From an uncultured Bacteroides sp. (lineage in GTDB: Bacteria > Bacteroidota > Bacteroidia > Bacteroidales > Bacteroidaceae): 64,000 nucleotides of DNA. Shown here piece after piece: positions 9,043 to 16,326 of the stretch. The stretch's first letter is position 1; the number at the start of each line of letters is the position of its first letter. The notes under the pieces are model-generated. The model was not told where the DNA came from. It made no database searches and saw nothing but the letters and a program-made list of their open reading frames with translations. Made by a program: the position numbers and the translations under genes. The stretch lies in assembly GCA_949296575.1 (NCBI GenBank), contig CASFPE010000027.1, forward strand, positions 1-64,000, given 5' to 3'.

Positions 9043-10377
9043 ATGAATGCAACAAAGGTATTAGAAGATTTGAAAAGAAGGTTTCCCAACGAGCCGGAGT
9101 ACCATCAGGCCGTGGAAGAAGTGCTTACCACCATTGAAGATGAGTACAACAGACACCCGGAGTTCGACAAAGCCAACCTGATAGAGCGCCTCTGCATCCC
9201 CGACCGCGTGTATCAATTCCGAGTGACGTGGATGGACGACAAAGGATGCATCCGCACGAACATGGGCTACCGCGTGCAGCACAACAACGCCATCGGCCCC
9301 TACAAAGGCGGCATCCGCTTCCACAGTTCCGTGAACTTGGGCATCCTCAAATTCCTGGCGTTCGAGCAAACATTCAAGAACTCGCTCACCACCCTCCCGA
9401 TGGGCGGCGGAAAAGGCGGGTCTGACTTCTCGCCACGCGGCAAATCGAACGCCGAAGTGATGCGTTTCTGCCAGGCGTTCATGCTGGAACTGTGGCGGCA
9501 CATCGGGCCGGAAACCGACGTTCCTGCCGGCGACATCGGCGTAGGAGGCCGCGAAGTGGGCTACATGTTCGGCATGTACAAGAAGCTTTCCCACGAATTT
9601 TCCGGCGTGCTGACAGGCAAAGGCCGCGAATTCGGCGGCTCGCTCATCCGCCCGGAAGCCACCGGCTACGGCAACATCTACTTCTTGTTGGAGATGCTGA
9701 AGACGAGGAACATCGACATCAAAGGGAAGGTGTGCCTCGTGTCGGGCGCGGGCAACGTGGCGCAATACACCGTGGAGAAGCTCATCCAACTGGGCGCGAA
9801 GGTGGTCACCATGTCTGATTCCGACGGATACATCTATGATCCCGACGGCATCGACCGCGAAAAGTTGGACTACATCATGGAACTGAAGAACCTCTACCGG
9901 GGACGCATCCGCGAATACGCCGAGAAATACGGCTGCAAATATGTGGAAGGCGCACGCCCTTGGGGCGAAAAAGGCGACATCGCCTTGCCTTCGGCCACGC
10001 AGAACGAAATCAACGAAAGCGAGGCACGCACCCTTGTGGCCAACGGATGCATCGCAGTGAGCGAAGGCGCCAACATGCCCTCCACGCCCGGAGCCATCCG
10101 TGTGTTCCAGGAAGCCAAGCTGCTCTACGCGCCGGGCAAAGCAGCCAACGCGGGCGGTGTTTCCGTGTCGGGCTTGGAAATGACGCAAAACTCCATCAAA
10201 CTCAGCTGGAGCGCCGAGGAAGTGGATGCCAAGTTGAAAGACATCATGAAGAACATCCACGAGGCATGCGTGCAATACGGCAAGGAAGAAGACGGCTACA
10301 TCAACTACGTGAAAGGAGCCAACGTGGCCGGATTCATGAAAGTGGCCAAAGCCATGATGGCGCAAGGCATCGTGTAA
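9043..10377 (+). CDS. gdhA: glutamate dehydrogenase, probably NADP-specific
   Basis: A 444-residue hexameric-type dehydrogenase interconverting glutamate and 2-oxoglutarate plus ammonia. The substrate domain carries the catalytic-lysine region PMGGGKGGSDFSP, and the Rossmann domain has SGAGNVAQYT followed by the cofactor loop TMSDSDGY. The SDS loop resembles E. coli GdhA (ASDSSG), so I infer NADP preference and an ammonia-assimilating role. A second paralogue lies at 20870-22207 with a different loop. It has a strong own promoter and a GNRA-capped terminator. Confidence 0.95.
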   Translation: MNATKVLEDLKRRFPNEPEYHQAVEEVLTTIEDEYNRHPEFDKANLIERLCIPDRVYQFRVTWMDDKGCIRTNMGYRVQHNNAIGPYKGGIRFHSSVNLGILKFLAFEQTFKNSLTTLPMGGGKGGSDFSPRGKSNAEVMRFCQAFMLELWRHIGPETDVPAGDIGVGGREVGYMFGMYKKLSHEFSGVLTGKGREFGGSLIRPEATGYGNIYFLLEMLKTRNIDIKGKVCLVSGAGNVAQYTVEKLIQLGAKVVTMSDSDGYIYDPDGIDREKLDYIMELKNLYRGRIREYAEKYGCKYVEGARPWGEKGDIALPSATQNEINESEARTLVANGCIAVSEGANMPSTPGAIRVFQEAKLLYAPGKAANAGGVSVSGLEMTQNSIKLSWSAEEVDAKLKDIMKNIHEACVQYGKEEDGYINYVKGANVAGFMKVAKAMMAQGIV

Positions 10378-10399
10378 GGAACAAAACACTTGACAGACG

Positions 10400-10440
10400 G
10401 AAAGAGGCCGCCGCCGTGGAAACACGGGGCGGCCTCTTTC
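10400..10440 (+). terminator. terminator after gdhA
   Basis: A 13-bp perfect outer stem (10400-10412 with 10428-10440) enclosing an inner CCGTG-GAAA-CACGG hairpin with a GNRA-type loop. It begins 23 bases after the gdhA stop. A strong uridine run is lacking, so it may act partly as an RNA-stabilising end. Confidence 0.75.
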
Positions 10441-10533
10441 ATGTTCCCCGCACGCCCGCCCTGTGCTGCCGCATCCCTGCGCCACGGATACAGGCAGTTT
10501 TCCCCCGCAAACGCGCATTTTTAACTTTATTTT

Positions 10534-10564
10534 TTTGAATATTGCGTTAATGTCTTTATATTTG
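10534..10564 (+). promoter_or_regulatory. promoter of the lipoprotein/barrel pair
   Basis: -33 TTTG at 10534-10537 and -7 TATATTTG at 10557-10564, with 19 bases between them. It lies 38 bases before the ATG at 10602. Confidence 0.8.
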
Positions 10565-10601
10565 CCATCGATAAACGCATTATTAACTAAAAATTAAAAC
10601 A

Positions 10602-11696
10602 ATGAACATTTTACACGATTTTAAAGCATTGACAGCATGCGCGTTCGCACTGTTGGTGGCAAGCTGCTCGGAAGAACAAACATCCCTCGACGTGAACAGC
10701 TTCCCCGGAAAAGCACAAATCATCGGAAGTTTGGCCTACAGCGAAGGAACGGTCTTGGAAAACGGCCAGTTCAAAGAGTTGATCAAACCGGCTGCCGACA
10801 AGGAAGTTTGCCTGGAAATCAGCAACTCCGCCTACAAAACAGGCGCAGCGGGCGTCACCACATGGAAAGTGCGCACCGACGCGCAAGGGAAGTTTGAAGC
10901 CACCCTGCCCGTGCCTTCCAGCAGCACCACGGTGACCATCAAGCCGGCCGACTTCACCGGCTACTTCTACAGCGTGGCAAAAGAGAACAACAAATACGTG
11001 GCCGACACGGCTTTCGTGGTGTACCGCATGAACAGCAGCAGCAACACGAAGAGCGTTTCCGCCAACCAAATCACGTTTGCCGACCTGACGTATTCCAACG
11101 TGGAAGAACAAGAACTGGCGGAAGGCTACACGGAATACGCCACCCTGACGGGAAGAATCGGCATGAACAAGACAAGGTATTACGCCGCAGTAACCGCGCC
11201 CAACCCTTTGACACAAGAACCCATGCTGGTGAGCGCACCGGCCATCAAGTCGTATTTCGACAATGCGCCCAGCGTAAGCCTCCTTATCAAGGCCACTTAC
11301 AACGGCTATACCCGCAACTACAACTGCACGACCAACACCAACGGCATGTTCTCCGTAGACATCCCGGTGAAAGAATACCCGTGCGACATCACGTATGAAA
11401 TCGACGCGCTTCCCTTCACCGCCACTTACACAGACTATGAACGAGTGGAGAAAAAATGGGCAGCAGACGAAACCGCGCTCTACACTTACGACTACGAAGC
11501 CGTGGCCAAAGAAGGCTTTTATGCCAAACAAGCCACCGCTGTGAACGGAACCGCATCCTACACCATCCAAGGACAACCTTATGAAATCGAGGCAAAAATG
11601 ATGATATTCACCCCGTATGAAGGAACTGCCCCGGCATACACCGCAACGGCTCCTTGGGCTGAAGACCTCGACAAAGAAGAAGAAACAACCCTTTAA
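10602..11696 (+). CDS. surface or periplasmic lipoprotein, unknown function
   Basis: A 364-residue protein with a lipoprotein signal peptide (lipobox LVASC near residue 24). After the anchor come two related beta-sandwich-like halves, each of the pattern variable loop - TxxxGxF - beta strands (TDAQGKFEATLPV and TNTNGMFSVDIPV), resembling carboxypeptidase-regulatory or Ig-like modules. The C-terminal tail is acidic. It is 15 bases upstream of an outer-membrane barrel gene and probably forms a pair with it at the cell surface. I recognise no named family. Confidence 0.8.
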   Translation: MNILHDFKALTACAFALLVASCSEEQTSLDVNSFPGKAQIIGSLAYSEGTVLENGQFKELIKPAADKEVCLEISNSAYKTGAAGVTTWKVRTDAQGKFEATLPVPSSSTTVTIKPADFTGYFYSVAKENNKYVADTAFVVYRMNSSSNTKSVSANQITFADLTYSNVEEQELAEGYTEYATLTGRIGMNKTRYYAAVTAPNPLTQEPMLVSAPAIKSYFDNAPSVSLLIKATYNGYTRNYNCTTNTNGMFSVDIPVKEYPCDITYEIDALPFTATYTDYERVEKKWAADETALYTYDYEAVAKEGFYAKQATAVNGTASYTIQGQPYEIEAKMMIFTPYEGTAPAYTATAPWAEDLDKEEETTL

Positions 11697-11711
11697 ACAC
11701 CTCCTACTGAC

Positions 11712-12611
11712 ATGAAGAAAATAATCAGCATCATCATGATAGCCGCCTTGCTGCCTTTTGCAGGCGCAAGCGCGCAGGAGCAGGAAGAAAAACAATACCT
11801 GCCCGAAGCAGGCGATTGGGCATTGGGAATCGACGTGGTGCCTGTGTTGCGCTATATCGGCAACGCATTCAACGGCAACACCAACAACCAATACATCGAC
11901 AACCTTGGCGGCGAGCCGTTTGTGAACCAGAACAAGCGCTTCAACTCCCGCCAACTGATGCCGGACGTGTCCATCCAAGGAAAGTACATGATCACCGACG
12001 AATGGGGCGTGCGCGCCAATGTGGGCCTGATGTTCCGCTCCATTTATGACAACCGTTACGCCACCGACGACAAAGCCGCAGCCCTCAACCCGCTGAGCAA
12101 TGACAAAGTGGTTGACAAAGCCCGCTACCGGAAGAACGGCATGAGCATCATGGCGGGCGGCGAATACCGCAAGGGAACGAAGCGTGTGCAGGGAGTGTTC
12201 GGCATGGGCGTGTTGTTCGCTTTCCAGAACGACAACACCACTTACACGTATGGAAACGAGATGACGGACATCAACCAGCAGCCCACCACGGCGTTTCAAA
12301 CGAGCGACGTGTACGACAACAACAACTACCGCCTGACGAAGACCAACGGCGAAGGTTCCGATTTCTACGTGGGCATCACGGGAAGCGCGGGCATCGAGTG
12401 GTTCGTGGCTCCGAAGATTTCCCTCGGCGCGGAAGTCAACCTGAGCCTTTATTACATCTTCGGCAACCAGACGTATGAGGAGCGCGAAGGCTACAATGCC
12501 GCATTGGGCAAGGTGGAAACCATCACCAACCTCAATTCGCCCCGCTACCGCGAACTCTACATCGGCACCGAAAGCCTCGGAGGCTCGCTGAACATGACGT
12601 TCTATTTCTGA
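11712..12611 (+). CDS. outer-membrane beta-barrel protein, unknown substrate
   Basis: A 299-residue protein with a signal peptide ending near GASAQ and an alternating hydrophobic pattern (GVRANVGLMF, DFYVGITGSAGIEWF, ISLGAEVNLSLYY) ending in aromatic TFYF, the hallmark of a BamA-inserted barrel. No plug or TonB box was seen, so it is not a SusC-type transporter. Co-transcribed with the preceding lipoprotein and followed closely by a terminator. Likely an envelope structural or binding pair; substrate unknown. Confidence 0.8.
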   Translation: MKKIISIIMIAALLPFAGASAQEQEEKQYLPEAGDWALGIDVVPVLRYIGNAFNGNTNNQYIDNLGGEPFVNQNKRFNSRQLMPDVSIQGKYMITDEWGVRANVGLMFRSIYDNRYATDDKAAALNPLSNDKVVDKARYRKNGMSIMAGGEYRKGTKRVQGVFGMGVLFAFQNDNTTYTYGNEMTDINQQPTTAFQTSDVYDNNNYRLTKTNGEGSDFYVGITGSAGIEWFVAPKISLGAEVNLSLYYIFGNQTYEEREGYNAALGKVETITNLNSPRYRELYIGTESLGGSLNMTFYF

Positions 12612-12650
12612 CCATAAGCCGCCGCAAAGGCTTTGCATAGATTCAAAAGG

Positions 12651-12683
12651 AAGGGGATGCGCCTCGCGAAGGCGCATCCCCTT
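12651..12683 (+). terminator. terminator cassette, copy 1
   Basis: A 14-bp perfect stem (12651-12664 with 12670-12683) with a 5-base CGCGA loop. The same hairpin with its flanks (upstream AAAGGCTTTGC, downstream CTTCGCGTCC) recurs at 15821-15859. It terminates the lipoprotein/barrel operon. From here to 12872 I see no gene. Confidence 0.8.
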
Positions 12684-12872
12684 CTTCGCGTCCATTCCTT
12701 GCTCATCCCTTATTCCAATCGCAAACGTTGCTTCAATCGGCAAATCCCCGACAATAGCAACATCCACCTAATTGCAGATGCATCCGCTTTGCAAATCCTC
12801 CACAAACAGATGCATTTCAAGGCAAGGAAAGGCAAAGCTCCTGTCCGATGCAAAAAATTAACAGGCTCTTAT

Positions 12873-12903
12873 TTTGCATTATTCCTGACTTTCACTATTT
12901 TTG
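12873..12903 (+). promoter_or_regulatory. promoter of a candidate noncoding RNA
   Basis: -33 TTTG at 12873-12876 and -7 TATTTTTG at 12896-12903, with 19 bases between them. No gene follows; instead there is a highly structured RNA-like segment ending at a terminator. Confidence 0.75.
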
Positions 12904-12908
12904 CAATG

Positions 12909-13218
12909 TTTCTCTTGCAGAAGCCACGCAAGTGGCGGAGTGAGGGAACTATATATGGAAAAGGCGTTTATCTGACGCTTTGTGCTTGACACTCTGAAAT
13001 CTCGCAAGTTTCAATCCTGTCAAAGGCAAAGCAACGATAGATGTCCTCGGGGTATGTTATACAGCCCTTATGGCATCTGCTTGCTTCAAGCAAGCGTGCA
13101 TGATGGGTCTATATACATATCGGCGTGGGCTTCTGCGTTGCTCGTTTCGACAGGATGGGCAATGCGAGAGCCTCAGAGTGTGGGACGGGTAACGGATGAG
13201 AACTCCCACGCTTTTTTT
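12909..13218 (+). ncRNA. candidate structured noncoding RNA of about 310 nt
   Basis: Bounded by a canonical promoter and by a terminator (stem 13180-13185 with 13204-13209, then seven T at 13212-13218). It contains a 5' hairpin GCCAC-GCAA-GTGGC (12923-12936) and a long closing stem in four perfect blocks: 12989-12997 with 13173-13181, 13000-13006 with 13163-13169, 13014-13021 with 13149-13156, and 13030-13036 with 13136-13142. An apical hairpin lies at 13079-13095. A long rod with internal loops resembles 6S RNA in outline, but I cannot assign a family. No convincing coding frame runs through it. Confidence 0.6.
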
Positions 13219-13292
13219 GTATATAGCCGTTAGTTATCAATCATTTCGTTCGGATTAGGGAGTTTCCGAATTTACTAACAAAACACAGTAAT

Positions 13293-13481
13293 ATGGAAAA
13301 CCCGAAAAAAGCAAAGTCACATTAGAGCAACTGGCCGTTTAATGCTGCCAAAGCCGAAACGTTCCGCAACAGGAACATCGGCATGGCAGAAGAAGATGCC
13401 ACCGGCAAGGTGCATCCTGTCATTCCCCAATTTGTAAAATTCTTAAAACAGTGTAATTATGAAAATGATGTTAGATTCTGA
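13293..13481 (+). pseudogene. small gene broken by two frameshifts
   Basis: A start MENPKKAK at 13293 runs into a stop at once, but shifting frame gives a continuous reading: VTLEQLAV, then FNAAKAETFRNRNIGMAEE and on through HPVIPQFVKFLKQC to a stop at 13481. This implies loss of one base near 13315 and two near 13338 relative to an intact gene of about 65 residues. The 3' end overlaps the start of the next gene. The family is not recognised. Alternatively it is a coincidental run, but the amino-acid quality argues for a decayed gene. Confidence 0.5.
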
Positions 13482-13725
13482 ACTGATAGCGTTTCTCAAC
13501 AAGCTTGCGGACGTAAACACGGATAACATGTCGCTGCCTGAAACAGTAGTTAAAATCAAAGACCTCTCCACTGTGTCAGACGAGAACTGCAAGTGGGCAT
13601 TGCTGAATAACAATAGCTATATTGCTATTCTGCGAAATGGGGACGGAGTGCCGTTCACTTGCCCGAAAGAAGGAATAGAAAGTTTCCTGTCCACATTAAA
13701 AGAAGACAAAGCGGAAAACATTTGA
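13459..13725 (+). CDS. hypothetical small protein
   Basis: An 88-residue soluble, acidic protein (MKMMLDSELIAFLNKLADV at the start, ending KEDKAENI) with no signal peptide or membrane segment. Charge and periodicity suggest a helical N-terminus and a small alpha/beta body (WALLNNNSYIAILRNGDG). It overlaps the frameshifted pseudogene by 23 bases and follows the candidate noncoding RNA. No family recognised. Context suggests it belongs to the accessory stretch rather than the core genome. Confidence 0.6.
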   Translation: MKMMLDSELIAFLNKLADVNTDNMSLPETVVKIKDLSTVSDENCKWALLNNNSYIAILRNGDGVPFTCPKEGIESFLSTLKEDKAENI

Positions 13726-13864
13726 ATGTGTTTGCAATGAACAGGGAGGCCAAACAGCCGGTGCAGATTGCCAACTTTGCATTTTGATGCAAGGGCAATC
13801 GGGCATTGGCTGCTTGCCACCTAAAAACCGGCAATAGTCATCAACCTTTTAAATTAAACTTATC

Positions 13865-15781
13865 ATGAATAGAAATTTATTATTGGCTATAACATGGATG
13901 TTTGCCAGCTTTTCAGCATACTCCCAACAAACATCCATGACCGTTGACAACCAAACACCCGGATGGCTGTCAAGCAAAATCGTATATACCGACCAACGAA
14001 CGCTCAAGAACCTAAAAGTCACAGGATATATCAATTCAACTGATTTACAGTTTATTGGACAACTTATCGCAAAATACAGTTTAGACGGAAGATTGGACTT
14101 AGAAGATGCGAATGTCATTGCTTCAGATGCAATGGGAGAAGACAGCGTCCTTACTGAAGACATGTTTGGGATTAAGGGTTCAGGTTCAAAAAAACTAAAA
14201 CATTTAATCCTTCCGCTATCTGCAAAAAAAAGCGACAATTGTATGGGAAGCTACTTATCGGTTGACACATTAACAGCTGGAGGATGCGCCATGCACATCA
14301 TAAAAGGCGGTGCGTTTCGCCCAAGTATGATAACTAACCTTATATTAAGGGAGGGAACCGACACCATCAGGGATGGAGCTTTAGACAGCCCCGACACTCG
14401 TATTCCTTCCTCTCTCAAAAAAGTTAAATTTCCTTCTACTTTAAAATATATAGGAGAAAGGTCTTTTTACCAAGCAAGCTTAGATACTTTTTCTTTAAAC
14501 GACAATATTGAAACAATTGGCGACGAGGCGTTCTCTGGCATTCCTTATACTCCAGACACCATTATTCTACCCAAGAATTTAAAAACTTATTATATAACAT
14601 CGTTCAATCGGAAAGCAGGACAAACAATATACATTCCTAAAAGTGTAACGAGGGTTCAATATACTAACAATCAGATCTTAAGGTCTATTGTATTTCATCT
14701 TGAAAGCCCAACTCCCATGCAGTTCTATTATTCTGGTTCTTATCTCAAATGCCTCGAATATTGCACTGTTTATGTACCCAAAGGCAGCCTTGACCTATAT
14801 AAAAATGAAGATTATTTCCCCTATACAAATAATCCATGGAGTTATGCACAATTATTATTAGAAGAGCCATGCCCTGTTGAAAATGTCAGTTTGGATAAGA
14901 CGAGTGCGACACTGAAAATTGGAGAAACCTTAAGCCTTCATGCAACGGTATCTCCTGACAACGCTGATGACCCATCCCTGAAATGGAGTTCTGACGATGA
15001 AACAGTCGCTACAGTGGATGCCACCGGAAAAGTCGTAGCATTAAAATCTGGCAAAACCAACATCAACGTGGTTTCTGTTGACAATCCCAATGCGAAGGAT
15101 ATTTGCACAATAAATGTCATCAACCCCGTGCAGGAAATCAAATTAGATGCTAAGAATATTTCTTTAAATGTTGGAGATGAAAAGCAACTCAAGGTATCCA
15201 TCACGCCCACCGATGCCGACAACAAGGAGGTGTCGTGGACTTCGAGCAATGAAGAAATCGCAACAGTGGGCAACGACGGCACGGTTACAGGGAAAAAAGC
15301 CGGGACAGCCATCATAACAGTGATGTCGGCAGAAAACGAAGACATTAAGGATGAATGCGAAATTACGGTCTTGCAACCCGTCACGGGCATCATGTTGGAC
15401 CGTAACGAAGCCATGCTCAACCAAATAGGGGCGACCCTGCAACTTACGGCCATCGTCCTGCCGGAAGATGCATCCAACAAAGAAGTTCGTTGGAGCAGTT
15501 CCGAAGAAAGCGTATGTTCGGTGTCAAGCAATGGAACGATTGTGGCTTTGGGCAACGGCACATCCATCATCACTGCGACAACGGTTGACAATGGTTTCGT
15601 TGCTGTTTGCGCAGTGACTGTTGACACCAACGCGACGGGAATCAGCAACATTGAGAACATAAACGAGAACGACATCGAATCGTATTACACCATCGACGGC
15701 CGCCGCATTGCATCACCGCAAAAAGGATTGAACATCATCAGGCTGAAAGACGGAACGGTTAAAAAGATAATCGTAAAGTAA
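13865..15781 (+). CDS. BspA-like leucine-rich repeat and BIG2 surface protein
   Basis: A 638-residue secreted protein: signal peptide to about residue 20 (FASFSAYSQQ), a BspA-type leucine-rich region (about 90-330; LKKVKFPSTLKYIGERSF, IETIGDEAFSGIP), three tandem BIG2 Ig-like domains (about 340-590; repeating SWTSSNEEIATVGNDGTVTG and close variants), and a short C-terminal tail YYTIDGRRI...GLNIIRLKDG...KIIVK typical of Bacteroidales surface-sorted proteins. Adhesion is a reasonable role by family. The first half is visibly AT-richer than the Ig part, suggesting a mosaic. A terminator cassette identical to the one at 12.65 kb follows. Confidence 0.85.
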   Translation: MNRNLLLAITWMFASFSAYSQQTSMTVDNQTPGWLSSKIVYTDQRTLKNLKVTGYINSTDLQFIGQLIAKYSLDGRLDLEDANVIASDAMGEDSVLTEDMFGIKGSGSKKLKHLILPLSAKKSDNCMGSYLSVDTLTAGGCAMHIIKGGAFRPSMITNLILREGTDTIRDGALDSPDTRIPSSLKKVKFPSTLKYIGERSFYQASLDTFSLNDNIETIGDEAFSGIPYTPDTIILPKNLKTYYITSFNRKAGQTIYIPKSVTRVQYTNNQILRSIVFHLESPTPMQFYYSGSYLKCLEYCTVYVPKGSLDLYKNEDYFPYTNNPWSYAQLLLEEPCPVENVSLDKTSATLKIGETLSLHATVSPDNADDPSLKWSSDDETVATVDATGKVVALKSGKTNINVVSVDNPNAKDICTINVINPVQEIKLDAKNISLNVGDEKQLKVSITPTDADNKEVSWTSSNEEIATVGNDGTVTGKKAGTAIITVMSAENEDIKDECEITVLQPVTGIMLDRNEAMLNQIGATLQLTAIVLPEDASNKEVRWSSSEESVCSVSSNGTIVALGNGTSIITATTVDNGFVAVCAVTVDTNATGISNIENINENDIESYYTIDGRRIASPQKGLNIIRLKDGTVKKIIVK

Positions 15782-15820
15782 GATAGCGACAGCCCTCAAA
15801 AAGGCTTTGCTTTGACCCAA

Positions 15821-15859
15821 AAGAAGGGGATGCGCCTCGCGAAGGCGCATCCCCTTCTT
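15821..15859 (+). terminator. terminator cassette, copy 2
   Basis: A 17-bp perfect stem (15821-15837 with 15843-15859), loop CGCGA. The hairpin and flanks repeat the cassette at 12651-12683, so the intervening 3.2 kb is bracketed by direct repeats. Confidence 0.8.
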
Positions 15860-15915
15860 CGCGTCCGGCGCACGAACGGTTCAGGGGAAAGCCCCGCATG
15901 CTTCACATGAAATTT

Positions 15916-16079
15916 CCTGCACGATTAATAATCTTCTGCCGTGACGATTAATAATCGTACACGTGTACGATTATTAATCGTGCAGGAAAAAGTTCAGGAA
16001 GATTTCGCAAAAGTTCTTAGAACAATTTCAAAAACCTTCTAAACATTCTCCTCAAACATTGGAATGATTTGCCCAAACC
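15916..16079. repeat. palindromic two-state repeat element with ~22-bp phased units
   Basis: A perfect 38-base palindrome spans 15944-15981. The left arm sequence also occurs once more outside, at 15916-15933, and is complementary over 18 bases to 15969-15986, so two mutually exclusive stems are possible. The three arm cores (GATTAATAATC or its complement) begin at 15923, 15946 and 15969, exactly 23 bases apart. Rightward follow degenerate units of 21-24 bases marked by CAAA at 16008, 16029, 16053 and 16074. An inverted copy lies at 41928-42075. No gene is present between 15782 and 16326. Confidence 0.75.
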
Positions 16080-16160
16080 TTTGGAGACACAGACAAGCAC
16101 CTCGCCTGCTCCATCAAAAAAAATGCGATAGTTGAATGCCATATCACGGCTCCTTTTTTG

Positions 16161-16168
16161 TATTTTTG
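16161..16168 (+). promoter_or_regulatory. candidate -7 box for the YhcG-like gene
   Basis: TATTTTTG matches the -7 consensus but lies about 160 bases before the ATG at 16327 and lacks a well-spaced -33 element. Confidence 0.3.
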
Positions 16169-16326
16169 CATTTGGATTGAAGCAACGCCTTTCCAAGACA
16201 TACGAAAACATCAAGTATTTGGAAACATCGAAAATTTTCAAATTGCATACTCAGATGGCATAATGGCTGTTTTACCCATTCAGCAAGCCCATCATCTCTT
16301 ACTTTCATAAAAAAACATCAAATAAC

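Noticed and set aside
10611-12767. 718-codon minus-strand open frame
   Set aside because: Crosses two real plus-strand genes and a terminator; no signal, motif or promoter fits it.
12909-13218. tmRNA or RNase P RNA
   Set aside because: No tag-peptide frame with tRNA-like ends and no RNase P core motif such as GAGGAAAGUCC.
12982-13233. 83-codon open frame inside the candidate RNA
   Set aside because: It overlaps the terminator and the paired blocks; composition and lack of a plausible start favour RNA over protein.
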